The notes below the pieces were generated by a model. The model worked only from the letters and a program-made list of their open reading frames with translations. It was not told the DNA's origin and did no database searches. From contig VXAU01000750.1 of the NCBI GenBank assembly GCA_013399695.1, positions 248,001 through 312,000 on the forward strand: DNA of 64,000 nucleotides, given 5' to 3'. Position numbers and translations under genes: made by a program. Source of the stretch: Formicarius rufipectus. Lineage: Eukaryota > Chordata > Aves > Passeriformes > Formicariidae. Shown piece by piece: positions 1-12,500 of this stretch; the stretch's first letter is position 1; each line of letters starts with the position of its first letter.

Positions 1-88
1 GGTTTTTTTTGTGTGGTTTTTTTTTTTTTTTTTTTTTTTGTTTGTTTGTTTGTTTGTTTGTTTGTTTTTTGGTTTGGTTTGGTTTTTT
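1..88. repeat. T/G-only low-complexity tract with (TTTG)n core
   Basis: The tract has only T and G on the plus strand: a long T run, then about seven TTTG units, then GGTTT units. It is cut by the window edge, so its full length is unknown. It is one of several such tracts in the window. It could be a simple repeat or the decayed tail of a retrotransposed element; nothing upstream is visible to decide. Confidence 0.9.
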
Positions 89-89
89 G

Positions 90-1073
90 CACAGCAAGAG
101 TGAACAATAATCTTGACTGGCTTATTAGTAATCCTGTTTAGACACCTGTACAAATCTTATTGTTTAGAGGAGTGATTTGGTTTATGTGTATTAATAAGCC
201 TGGAAATGCATTTCTTCGCTATTATACATTGATGAACATTTCAGTCTCACTCTCCTCATTAAAAATATAAAAACCCATGCCTGTATGTAAATTACTGAGC
301 ATAAAAACTATGAAAACCTTGCTGGCATTTTTAGAATTTTTTTACTCTGAATTTTTTTGTGGCATTCTCAACTCACAACTATAAAAATCTGTGAGAAATG
401 TTAGAAATAACTGTATTCTGACTTTATTAATGGCTCTTTTTAATGTGTTTAACACAACAGTATCTTCGAGCTTCATTTATTAGTCTAAAAAATTCATAGT
501 GAAAGTATAAGGATAAAACTTCTTGAAAATAAAGCTTATCCATGTTTTCAAGTCCCTGAGCCTCCCAACCTTCCATGTTTTTGTTTTTAAAAGCTGAGGT
601 TATATAACTGTCATTATATAATGTCATTATTTCTAAGTGCATATTACACTATAAAGTGATTTACGTGTTTGAAACAATGATAATATTATTTCTTTTTAGA
701 ATATCATTACAGTCAATGCCCATTAGCAGAATTTCACCCAGTTCTTGGTTAGCAAAGTGGCCTTTATTGGTGCCATGAGTATACAGTTGGGAATATTATG
801 CTGCAGCCTGGAAATGTACTTCTGGGTTGTGAATGTATGTCAGCCTATTGGACAAATTTCTGATGACCTTTGGAAAATCCTTTCTGTCAGGAAGTTCCCC
901 ACAGTATCCCCAAAGACCAGAATGAAAGCTAACCCTATTTGGCTGCATTTCCTGGAAGTACACACCAGCCAGCTTGCTCTGTTTCTACCATGCTTCTACC
1001 AGCTTCATGGACTTACTCTTGAGCAGCTGATCCCATAGTTCATTTCATGTTCACTCTAGATTTTTGTATTTGC
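90..1073. other. Unique AT-rich sequence, no gene recognised
   Basis: The stretch is AT-rich with short open frames only (up to 97 codons, 745-1038 on +). No domain, transposon end or RNA fold was recognised. Probably intergenic or intronic. Confidence 0.6.
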
Positions 1074-1137
1074 AAAAAAATCCAAAACCAAAACAAAAAA
1101 ACAACAAAAACCCCAAACAAAACCAAAACAAAAAACA
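1074..1137. repeat. A/C-only low-complexity tract
   Basis: The plus strand is A and C only: A runs broken by single or grouped C. It is the complement-type counterpart of the G/T tracts elsewhere. An ambiguous base follows at 1138, which suggests the tract was hard to sequence. Confidence 0.85.
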
Positions 1138-1138
1138 N

Positions 1139-2986
1139 TTATTGTTTATCTCATTCATTTTTTGAAATGTCATGTCAAAAATAATTTTAAATAGAAATTG
1201 TATATTTCTGTGGCCCAATTATTTATGATTGAGATTTATATTTCAGAATATCATTATTTTCTGATGGAATGTAGGCTATTCATTATGTCCTGCTTATAGT
1301 TAAATAACTAAGAATGTTATTTTTTCAACAGAAACAGATTTTTTTTGAAGTTTAATTTTCTTGTAATATCTGCTCAGCCTTTATGTCTCAACTACCTCCA
1401 AAGGAATGCGCAGATGTTACCTGTCCATTACAAAAATCCAGAAAAGTACAGTGATTTGCTATACTTTTAAAAGGGTTGTGCAGTGTGGTGTTCAAAAACT
1501 TATTTGTCATCTTTATATATGCACAGTGGAATAACAGGAGCTTTATCGAAATTTATTGTGCCTTGTACATTCTCACTATATTTGTCTTTGTAACAGTGGT
1601 TGTAACATCTTGTTGAGCTGGGACAGGGAGGCCGAATGTTTGGCTTTGGGTCATGCTGGAAGGATGCCCACTTCAGTCCTTCACCTCCTCAGCTGCCATT
1701 TCCCACCTCTCCAACTTCTCTTGGGATTAACATGGAAGGAACTTCCCCAGAGGATTGCAAGAGTCTTGATAGCAACACTTCCCTGTGCATGGAGAAGTTA
1801 TCAGAGACAAGATGGTTTCCAGTACACTGCCTTCTATCTCTAACAGCAAAACCAAGAGACATGAGCTTTAGGTGACAGAAGGAGCTTTCAGTAGTAATTT
1901 AGATTAGGTCTTTGGGAAAATGTCTCTGTGCTGGCATTCAAAGTTCACAAGCAACACAATTAGTACAATAATGGGTCAAAAATTCAATGCAAATGCAAAA
2001 ATAAATATGGTGATGGTTTACTAATAAAGGAGAATAAAATAAAAACAAATAAGCCATGATTGAGAAATTCTATTTTAAAGGAGCCATAAATATCTGTAGT
2101 TTATTTTTGGTGTCATAGAAACTTTTCTCCCTTTGTCTCATCTTTAAAAGCACCAGACGCATTATATCATTGCACTGAGGTAATATGAGATAATCATGCT
2201 TTTCCTACTAGTGATTTAATGAAACTTTCACTGGCAAAATGTCAAAAATCCATTTAACATGAACTACTGAAATATGTAAAGCTTAGAAATTAAAAACTAC
2301 AAAGAATTCGTATTAGGGGAATATTGATTTAACTTAATCCAGTTTAGTTCCTTTGTAATATTTTAAAACTTAAAAGTGATGAGTTTAGACGAGCGCAAAG
2401 TATTTCTCAGCAGTAAAAATACCAAATTTTAAGGCAGATCTACTAATGTCACTCACTATTCGTGAACTTATGCTTCTTCTTCACTGTGCTGTGTTTATAA
2501 GGCTTTTATTTTTAATTTTAATGCTATAGATTTTCGGAGTGGGAGAGTATATTGTGGCAGACTTTATTTTTCCAAGGCAATAAAAGGAAATTACGTGGTA
2601 AAAAGCTGTTTAATGCTGTAATAGTCAAGGAACTAATAGCGACGGAAATGATGAGACTGGATGTCAGAAGTGTTCTAAATAAAATTGTGCCTCAACTTCT
2701 ACACAATACAGTGTGGAAAGATACAGCTTTTGAAGGCTTGAATTTGGACTTAAACAAGCATGATCTGATTCAATGTCCTTGGATGAGTTTCAGTGGGATC
2801 ATGATCAGGCCTCAGAACTTTCTTTTGGCTTAAATACAGGAAGGCGTGTTAACTTAGGAAGGCCAGCAATTAATATATGAATAAGTAAGTGCTGACTATG
2901 CATAGTTTCTTCAACAGCTGATTAGAAATGGGGAATGTAAAGTCAGATACATGTTTTGTTTGAACATCTTAAAGTTTGTAGGTTTG
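1139..2986. other. Unique AT-rich sequence, no gene recognised
   Basis: No recognised gene or repeat. The longest open frame is 93 codons (2552-2833 on +); it has no recognised motif and no convincing splice context. Several poly(A)-signal-like AATAAA words occur, as expected by chance in AT-rich DNA. Confidence 0.6.
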
Positions 2987-2999
2987 TTTTTTTTTTTTT

Positions 3000-3063
3000 N
3001 NNNNNNNNNNNNNNNNNNNNNNNNNNNNNNNNNNNNNNNNNNNNNNNNNNNNNNNNNNNNNNN
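3000..3063. other. Assembly gap of 64 unknown bases
   Basis: A run of N starts directly after a 13-base T run and is followed by TTTAATT. The true sequence probably includes a longer T-rich or T/G-rich tract. Any open frame that reads across this gap is meaningless. Confidence 0.99.
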
Positions 3064-3187
3064 TTTAATTAATTGTGAAAATGCACATTTAGATGGACAG
3101 GTGGGCTATCACTGGGTAGGCAAAAGTATCCTCACTGAGCAATGGGAAACTTTCTTGAAGCATCTATTCTATTTACTAATCAATAAA

Positions 3188-3323
3188 GTTTGGGGTTTGT
3201 TTCTTTGTTGTTGTCTCTTTGTTTTCTTTGGTTTTTTGTTTGTTGGTTGGTATTTTTTTTGTTGTTGTTGGGGGTTTTTTGTGTTTTGTGTTTTTTGTTT
3301 GGTTGTTTTAATTTTTTTAATTT
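3188..3323. repeat. G/T-rich low-complexity tract
   Basis: About 135 bases are almost only G and T on the plus strand, with GTTGTTGTTG and TTTTGTGTTTTG sub-patterns and a few C or A. It gives a false Phe/Leu/Val-rich open frame. It lies about 125 bases after the assembly gap. Confidence 0.85.
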
Positions 3324-6300
3324 GTGACTTCAGGAAATTAAGAAATGAGAGTAATAGTTTTGATGGTTAACTGGAGATCACTACATAGCTAGGGAGATCC
3401 AGTAATTTTAGAGCTTGGAAATATCTTAAACCTTCAATTTTTGGTACACAGGGATATTTCGGTATATTATGTATATTGTGCATATTTGATCCTTAGGGAG
3501 GCAGTGACATAAGGATTATTTCGTGCCTAATTATGGAAATTTGCATCCATGGCTTCAGAAAATGCTGACAATCTATTGAGAAAGCAACATGAGATGTGGA
3601 GTGACAGAAGTGTTCAGCATTTTGGTAAAATCTCTTCCATTTGTGTTTGAGCAGAGCCCCAAAACTGGCTGTACCAAGGATGCTGCAGGCTGAGAAGCAA
3701 ACCTGTTTATCTCAGCCCTGTGATTTGCTCCCCTTTGCAGAGGAGCAGAGGCTCTTCATCCCCTGCAGGATGAGCAGCCATCCTCTCCCAAACACGGTTC
3801 CCAAATAAGCTCAGCAACCTGCAGTGCTGGGTTAGATTGGAAAATGTGCTTAAGCAAATTCTATGGAGATTTTGGGCTTTGTGGGGGGATCTCTGTAACA
3901 GATGTGTCAGGGCCTCAGCAGCTCAGAACTGCCATTTGCAGTTTGACACAGTGTGTTTTCAGCTGAGATTTTCTTGAGGGAGGACTTTGGTTTTAAATCG
4001 GTGCCTTTAGATCATCTGGAAGAAAATGGCAATTTCTACTCTTTTTTTTTTTACGGAAAATAGGTTTCATCCAAACACTATAATTCAGCTTTTACATATA
4101 TGAATCTCCCTCTCTAGAGAAGACCTGAAGGCAGAGAATTACCTACAGAAATCACTTTGAGGTCAAAGTCCTGGAACTATGGTTACCTTTTCCATAATAA
4201 GTGGAAATGTATAACCTCCCACTGGGCATCCTGATAGCCTGAGGAGCTATAGATAAATTAATCGCTCAGTAGTGATCTGCACAGAGCCTCACTCCTTGCA
4301 TAATGCCTCTGGTAGTCGTATGTACCTCTGTTTGCAGCTAGGGAGAGCTGGGAAGAGGCAGAGTATGATTTTTTTTTTTTTAAAGTACCTGCCGGCTGGC
4401 AGTGCTAGCAGTAGATTTTCATGTTACACAGGGCAAGAGACAACACAGACCTTGCAACACAGGCCTGCATCAGGCCCTGTTCTTTCACTTGGTTGCAGAG
4501 AAACGCAAGTTGTGTGATCATTCTACTGCAGTTACTTCTCGTTTTTAGCCTCGTCTCTGCTAAACCAGAAGAATAGCTTGGGCAGTAGAGTCAAGAAGAC
4601 ACCTGAAATGCTACCAGTTCATCAGGTCTTCTACATCTCTGCACAACCAAAGGTGCATCAGTTGTTTGCTCTGATGGTGGTGTTGAAGGATCACATCGTT
4701 TATACATAAATCTTTGTCAGTGTGTGCAAGTCTGTAGACAAAAACACATTAAAAATGGACTCGTCCTGAAAAGTATTAGTCTTTTACTTGCAGTTGCATG
4801 CATAAAATGTATCCCAGTTAAAATCTGTGATAAAAAAAGGAAAAAAAAACAACAAAACAAACAAACCTTCCCCTCCCAAACTGAGCTTATTGTATCAGAC
4901 TGAACCTTACACATAAAACCAATTAAAATGTTGACTGCAAGTAAAATGTACTGTGGCCAGTACAGATTTCTATATATAGCACTCACCTGGAAGTGGTGAG
5001 CTCTCGCTATTAAATTACGAAACCTGTGGTTTATGTATTACATTTTCTTCTCCGCTGACTTAAAATATGGATAGCCCAGTGATTTCAATTAGGTTTGTAT
5101 TTGCTTCTTGCAAAGCTAAATTGGGCCAGAGCCTGGCTTGCCATTTATTTTTCTTTCATCCTACAGTAAACAACTCTGTTCAAAGATTGAAAAGCAGTTG
5201 TACTTCATTTTATCTTCGCTACAGGGATAGAGTGAGAAAGTTGACAAAAATTGTAGAGCTATTGTGACACAGGACTTTCAGCTTGGAGGTTTCTGGCCTC
5301 TCTTCTGAGCACTGTAAAGTACGGGGGACCAGCAAGCAAGTTGTAGAAAACTAAACCAAACCCTTCCCTTACTTGACTGAATGCATCTCAGGTGGTTATA
5401 TTGAGCTGTTGACTCACTCATCAATTCTGAGCTCCACAGGGTGCTGCCTAGCATGCCCAGTGTAAATATTCTGCCTTGTGTTCAGCTGTAGAGTCTTTAT
5501 TTGAGAGGCACTTGAAGGGATGTTCTTATCCCCAGCGATTATCTTCTGAAATGCACAAGTTGCTTTTTTGGTTTTGTTTTTCTTTTTTCTCTGCTGCAGA
5601 TATTTTTAAGCTGGTTCCATTGCAGAGAATATCTTTCTCTCCTTAAATCCTTTATGCAAAACCTTTTGTATGCTTGAGAAAGAAGTTTGGTTTGATCCTA
5701 AAACATGGTCAGGCTTCCTAAACAATTATTTTATCAAGGCCTAGTCTCATGGAAGATATTCTATTTTCCTTCTCTGTGTTGAGGAGACCTTCATCACACT
5801 GCCATTGCGCTACAAGGTAATAGAAATAGTTTATTCCTCTGTATAGGAAAACAAAACAAAACACAGTGATAAGAAGATGGGTGAAAGTGTCATAATACAA
5901 ATTTTTGTATGAAATAATAACATCTCATCCAGTTTGATTTAAAATAGAACCACCTGCTGATATCTCAGATTATGTCCTAAATCACTTTGCTTTTGTGTCA
6001 CTAATAAATAAATCAATAAATAAAAGTGTCAAGAATAAATAAATTCATTGTGGTATGTTCTTAAATTGTTTTATTAGTGAGAATAGTAAGTTTCTCAGAA
6101 TTTGAAAAAGATTACCTTATAATCACAATAAGGTCTAAAGATGTGTAGTGGCTTTCCAGACTAGAGGATGGTTGATACCAGCCTATGATTAACAGTGCAT
6201 TATTGATTTAATTTTAATTTTGAAGTGGTCTGGTGAGATTATTTTTCAAGGTGTTTCATCACTTTCTTAGAGCCATGTGCAGCTGAAAGTCAGGCATTCA

Positions 6301-6928
6301 GTGGTTGTTTTTAAGTTGAAGAATAAAAAATATAGCTCTATGTGTTATGTACAATTGACAATGATAGATGGTGGTGTGGCAAATAGGAAGAATATGTTAT
6401 TGGGAGCTTTTATGAATCACTGACTCTATCCCTGAGTGACTGGCACCAGGTACATTCCCCAGGAGAGTAGGGGGCTTGGGGTACTTTCAGCATGCACCTT
6501 TTCTTGGGCATTTTGCAGCTAATAATAAAACAAGTATTATTGTAAACTTCGTGGGCTATATTAGATATAGAGATTATCATTTGGGCTTGTTTCCTGTTAC
6601 ATTAAGCACTACATAAAAATGTAACAGCACTCTTCAGTGAGGTGTATGGCATATAGCATACTCACATATGTTATTTGTGTAAATGCCTCTTCTGAGTGGT
6701 GGAGAGGAAGGGTGATCTTTAAAAAAAATGAATTTCCCACTTTCATATTTGCCAGCAAAAAGTGGAAATGGAGAAAATACTGCATGTAATACTGGTGCTC
6801 AGAACTTAGGAGGAAAGGGAACTTCTACACAGGGCACAAGTTTCTTTGTAGAAAATACATAATTGTATATATATATTGAGAAGTTGTGTATTGGCATAAT
6901 GACATTGTCCCATGACTGTTGTAACCGA
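3324..6928. other. Unique sequence with minor simple repeats
   Basis: No gene recognised. Contents are an A/C-rich run at 4832-4866, an (AAAT)n-like run at 6003-6043, and a somewhat GC-richer part near 3640-3930 without a recognised element. Open frames are all under 105 codons. Confidence 0.6.
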
Positions 6929-7198
6929 GTGGGGTCAGCCTCTTCTCCCAGGAAAGTAGCAACAATACAAGAGGACACAGCCTCAAGTTGTGCAGGAGCA
7001 GGTTCAGGCTGGATATCAGGAGAAATTTGTGATGACTGCCAGACAGGTGGTGTAGTCACCATGCCGGGAAGTGTACAGAAACAAGTAGAGGTGGCACTTA
7101 GTGCCATGGTCTAGCTGACAAGGTGGTGATCAGTCACTGATTGGACTTGATGATCTTGAAGAATTTTTTTCAACCTGTGATTCTGTGTGACTGTGATG
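6929..7198 (+). mobile_element. CR1 LINE, 5'-truncated 3' end
   Basis: The sequence follows the terminal part of bird CR1: a CTCTTCTCCCAGG block, CAGGCTGGATATCAGGAGAAATT, GGAAGTGT, a CCATGGTCTAG block near 7105, then TTGGACTTGATGATCTTGA, CAACCTGTGATTCTGTG at the 3' end. In intact CR1 this encodes the C-terminal end of ORF2 and the short 3' UTR with an 8-bp terminal repeat. A segment after GAGAAATT, where the conserved FFTERV-type coding should lie, is deleted. 5' truncation is normal for CR1. It is not functional. Confidence 0.88.
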
Positions 7199-9163
7199 TT
7201 AGATAAAGCAGTTCAAGTATTCCTTCCTTTCTGAGAATGAGCTGTTGTGTCAGCCACGCCCTGCACTGCCTTGGCAGAGCCACAGAGGAGTGCAGCTGGG
7301 AGAGAGTGTTTTGGGGGCACAAATATGTCCATGCTCTTTTCCCTTTAGACATTTCTTACACGCTGCTTTCCAAAAAGAAGATGGTAGGTGACACTGGTCT
7401 CTCTACAACTTATTCTCATATTCTATTTTATTATATTCTATTTTGATGGTAGAGTTTAGTAACAAATCTTGATGGGGAAGAGGTAAAAAGGGCTGAATCC
7501 TTTACCAAGACAGCAAAACTTTGGAAATGTGGGCATTTTTATGGTTTTAAGTAAAGGATTAACACATCACAACTCTTACTGCTTGTGTTTTCAGGGTAAG
7601 GAGCAAGAATGACAAACTCTGGCTCAATTTTCGCATTCTTGTTTTGTAAATAACCTGAGGACTTAGAAAGTTGCCTGAGCCCTGGAAGAACCTGACCTGT
7701 CTCTGATATCTCCAAGTCATTAACAGGGTACACTATGAAGAGGGCTGCAGCCCTTAGTTGTTTCTGTACTACAGGAAGAGGAGGGAGAACAGGTCAGGAT
7801 CTGCATGAGTGTTTCAGCTCAAAGCAATGCTTCCTTGTTTTCCTTCTGAGAGTTGTAGTAAGGCAGCTGTTTATGCAGTGACAGATATGGTGGAGCATCC
7901 TTGCCAAGGGATACGACTTCAACACAGGCTTTTTCCAGCATGGAGGATTTCACCAAGGGCTGGACAAGCTTTGTCTTCAAGCATGAAAGATATGACAGAA
8001 TTGTAAAAAATTCTCTCTCAGGTAGTGCTTTTAACTCTGGCAGTGTTGTCTTGTAACCCCAGAATCCCAAATACACTGTGGCTATGCTATGGCATTGATG
8101 AAAATACTTCCTATCCCTGTTGTATTAGCAGATGTTTTTCATCATAGAAGTCTGAAGGTCATCTGTAGGTAGTCATGAAGAGAAAGCATTCTCAAGTGTT
8201 TTTGTTAGCAAATGAAATACAGGAATGAATTAGAAATTGTACTTATTTCAATGCATACTAAAGTAAGGATATGAAATTGATATAATGATGTAATCTGTTT
8301 CTGGGCAATTATCAGGAGGTAATTTGTCTTCTCACAATTTAACTCATGGATTTCTTTTGGTGAAAGGAATGCTTTATTTCTCAAAAAAAGTATGTGTCTG
8401 TGTTCGTGCTGTTAGTGTGTGCTGTGGTAGGAATTACAGCAGTACAATTGAAATGCTCCAGTGGTTGTTTGCATAATTTGGCAGTGTAGAAGTTATTGGA
8501 ATCCTGGGCAGCAGAGGCTTAATATGCATCATTAGACACAATTATTTTTCTTGGTAGAAAGTGAACAAGTTTTATCAGGGATTTTGCAGTATTTAAAATA
8601 TGGATGCCTTTTGGGTACTGTTATGAGAAAAAACTTTTTAATAATATTCTATATATTGTGTTCTATTGTTATATGGTTTCAGTGTTACCAAACAATAACA
8701 ACATAAGAAGAGACATGAAGTAGATTCCTCCAGTAGATATGGATATTGTGATTTGGAGCAAACAAGTGTCAATTTTATCTAATCTAGGGAAGTGGTGTAT
8801 CTTTGGAAAGAATTCCAGGGTGTCATATAATTCTTTTTAGAGATGGGCTTGTACACCTAAGGTGTGTGTGCAAATTGACAATGAGCTCCTGGTGTTTTCA
8901 GCCAGTGCAGGATTTTACTTTAACCTTAAGCTTTAAGTAGCTTATTGATACCAAAGGCAAACAAACCTGTACCCAAAGATCCAAACCAGGCAATGAGATT
9001 AACTTCATTCTACCTCACACAGAGCTGCCCTTCAACCAATTTTCTTTCATGAGGGGATACAGTGCTATGAGTGTACATGTCTTGGAAAGCATAGTTTCTT
9101 TGTATTTTATTTTATAACCGCAAGTCTTTGATACTTTGAGTGATTATGTGATGTTCCCATTAA
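7199..9163. other. Unique sequence, no gene recognised
   Basis: No recognised gene. A perfect 14-bp palindrome with a CTGCAG centre is at 7741-7754. The longest open frames are 85 codons or fewer. Nothing else stands out. Confidence 0.6.
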
Positions 9164-9504
9164 ATCATAGAATCATAAATAATTGGGAGTTGGAAGGGAC
9201 CTTTAAAGGTCATCTAGTCCAACTCCCCTGCAAAAAGCAGTGACATGTTCAACTAGACTGGATGGGGCTCTGAGCAACCCAACCTGACCTTGAATTTTAT
9301 CAGGAATAGGGCATCTGAAACCTCTCAGGGCAACCTGTTCCAGTGCCTCACCAGCCTCAGAGTAAAGAGTTTCTTCCTAATGTTTAATCTAAATCTACCA
9401 TCTTTCAGTTTTAAAGCCATTTCCCTTCATTCTATCACTACAGGCTCGTTTAAGAAGTCCCTCTCTGGCTTTCTTGTAGGCCCCCTTTAGAAAACTTTGG
9501 AAGG
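9164..9504 (-). mobile_element. CR1 LINE, 5'-truncated 3' end, minus orientation
   Basis: Read on the plus strand it starts with the complement of the CR1 tail (ATCATAGAATCATA), followed by GTTGGAAGGGACC, a CATCTAGTCCAACTCC block, GCAACCTGTTCCAGTGCCTC, TTCTTCCTAATGTTTAATC and ends near TTGTAGGCCCCCTTTAG. This is the last 340 bases of an element on the minus strand: the end of ORF2 plus the 3' UTR. It carries small indels and is inactive. The boundary on the 5' side of the element (right end here) is approximate. Confidence 0.93.
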
Positions 9505-12500
9505 GTGAATGCAGCATCTGATGTGTTTTGTCTCTGCATGACCATGTGAGAACAATGACCATGCTTCACAAAGTTTGAGGTGCCCCCATTCCCTGAAATA
9601 GGGATAAGCCTTGGGAGCATCCTCTGGGAATAACCAGGGAGTGCTGGTATTTTGCTTTCACAAGACATTTATCTTACTCCTGTTTTCCCATCTATAACAC
9701 ATATTTTATAGCCATATGTTGTTGTTCTCTTTTTAAAAAAGCAGCAAGAGAAAACTTAGGGTCTGCAAAGTTATTTCTGTTAGGAGGGAAGATGTGACAA
9801 GACATGTGTGTTTGATGCCAGCATTTTATTTTTAAGACGGTACAAATTTGTGGTTAATCCATCTTTGAAAGGAGGAGGGATTGCATTCATGGGTCAGTTT
9901 CTGGCTCATAGCCCTCTTGGTTTTGAAATAAAACTTCCTCAGATTACTACCCTCTCCCTCATCACTTACTAGTGCTTTTAGCTCAGCCTGGAGCCTCCCC
10001 AGCCCGCCCCAGCTGTAGTGCCAGCTCAGGCAGGGGCATTGCTGCTAGCTGGCAGAGGCACACCCTCTCCTTCCTCCAGGCTGGTGGCATTTCCCAGTAA
10101 CCTTCCAGACACTTCTGTTTGAAATTCTCTCCCGATTTCATTTAATCCAGCTATTTAGCTTAATTGTCAGCTTTTTGGTGAAACTTTGTTCCAGTCTATA
10201 TGTATAAATATTTTAATGCTGTGCATTTTTTCAGTCTTGCCTTTGTTACTTCCAGGGGCAGAGGGTTGTGTTCTTCTATTTGTCTACAAACAGCATGGAT
10301 TAGTTTAGGGGTTTTCTTCTGTTAAGTACACAAGTTTGAAATTTCCCATAGGAAGAAAAAAGCTTTTCCTAAGTGCCACAAATTCAGGAGACCAGCAGTC
10401 CATGTTCTTTCTTCACCATTTATTATTTAATGCCTTTTTATTGTGCCTCTGCACTTTAGACATAACTCCTTTTCTAAGAAAAACTATCCTGGCTTTGTCA
10501 TTGTAAGATAGTTCGTGTACACCCTGGACTATTCTCGTTGCCTCCTGTCAGCCATTCTCCATCTAAGCCAGGCTTTGTAGGGGTCATGCTTTGCTCTGGT
10601 GAAACTTCACCCTCTGATAGCATCTTGCAATATCATCTCTGGTAGTCGTAACATGGACTTTTTATGCAATTTTTTTCCAAATTCATATTTAGCAGACCTC
10701 ATCCTTGTGTTCATCCTTGTATCTTCAGTGTGAAGATATTTCACTTTCCTTCTCAGCTATATTTAGGTCTTTTCCAGTGAATGACACTTGCAGGTTTCAA
10801 CCTCCAAATTTTGACAATTTTGCCTGTATGACTTTTTTAACATTCAGAGTTTACTTGATGTTTCTAATAACCTTTCATCTTGATAAAACTTTGCAGCTTC
10901 TATAAATGTTTCCACAGTTCATCAGCAGTTCTTGATTATTAAGTTACTTTTTAATTATTTATATTTATGGCCACATTATATAATTGCCCTCTGCCATAGT
11001 AAGCAGAGACTTCATCAACCAGTGACTTTTCAGGAAATTTCAAGGAACAAATCCACATCTTGACTGTTTCCATATCACTCAAATCTCCCTTTTCAATCTG
11101 CATTGAAGTGGAGAGAAATGTCTATGAAGCTGTACTGAAGATGTTCTCTTAGTCCTACATTAAAAAAAATCCTGTCACAGTAGGAGTTGCTATCTTCCAA
11201 AATGATTTTTTTAGTGATTATTTTAGATTGAAATAGTAGTGATATCAACTAAAATGGTGAATGAAACTTTGGGAAATATACTAATATATTTCCCTTTATT
11301 TAGTAAAAATAGCTTTAAATAGAAAAATTTAAAAAGTATTTCCTTTAAAGAGTAAAAGTAAAATATCTTCATAGATTAAAAATATTTTTTTAAATGCAGT
11401 GTTTTTCTTTCTGTCTGCTAAGTTAGCTTTTTGTAATTTCAAATAATTTGCTCTGTTCTCCAGCTACTTAAATTTTCAGTGATTTTCAATGTGAGACTTT
11501 GTCAAAAGGATTTGGAAGTCCAAATAAATTATGTCAACTGCTTCTCTTTTATCCATTTTTTCCATTACTATGCTTGTGCAGTCTGACCCACTTCGAGAAG
11601 TTTATCAGATGAGAAAGAGTTACATGAAGTGGTATAATACATATCTTCAAGCACCATAACGGAAAGTGGGACTCTTCAGATCACTGTAAATTAAATTGAT
11701 TAATAATACATCATGTTAAAATGAATTTTTCATGGTTTGGGAGCTAATGTCCTCAATTATTCAGCAATGCAAAATGTAGGAAACTTGCATATAAACAGCA
11801 TGCAAGAGTTGATCCATTAAATCTTTATTTAGAATACAAAATAATTTTTTTAATATGCTAGGACAGTTTTACTAAAAATATCATTTGCTTTGGGTAGCAA
11901 AAATTAAGTCAGAAATCAAACTGGTTGTGTACATACAGCACAAGTATCCTTTCTATTACAGCAACAGCACACACATGTTAATCATTTATATTCACCATTT
12001 TCCTGTATTTTGCTTCTTCAATGCTATGAAATAAGAATTTTATTCCACACAGTTAATGTCATAGTTTCTGGAATGCATCTGCAATGCTGAAGTAGGAAGT
12101 TCTATTGTCTTCTGAAAATGTCTTTGTTAAAACATTTTTTAGGGAATTCCATTTATAAATATCAATGTTATACTCCATGCATCCTTCTTGGACCCCATTC
12201 CAAATCGTAATCCTGTGTGCTTAAACCTTGGGGTCTTTTAGTTGAACTGAATTTCAAGAATTTAGAAATTGCAAATCCTTAAAAATATGTCCCAAAAGAA
12301 TACTTTATATTTAGGAGGTTTGTTTGATTGGTTGTTTTTAACATATAACTTCAATTAGGATTACATTTTTTCACAGATTTTCTGAATGCGCTCAATTATA
12401 TTGGAAAACAAGTTGATCCCAGTCCAGGTAGTACTTTCAGCAATTGCTGCATAATTTTTGAGTATCCCACCATGAAGTATTAGCAGTACAAGCTTCTGCA

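Noticed and set aside
2951..3370. 139-codon plus-strand open frame
   Set aside because: It crosses the N gap and then a G/T-rich tract; the translation is unknown residues plus a low-complexity hydrophobic run.
7741..7754. 14-bp perfect palindrome AGGGCTGCAGCCCT
   Set aside because: A palindrome of this size is not rare enough in 64 kb and it has no supporting context.
10500..10620. Possible very old CR1-like part (TTCTCGTTGCCTCCTGTCAG)
   Set aside because: Only one short block resembles CR1 complement; not enough to call.
4309..10651. Shared word TCTGGTAGTCGTA near 4309 and near 10638
   Set aside because: Thirteen bases without flank similarity can occur by chance.
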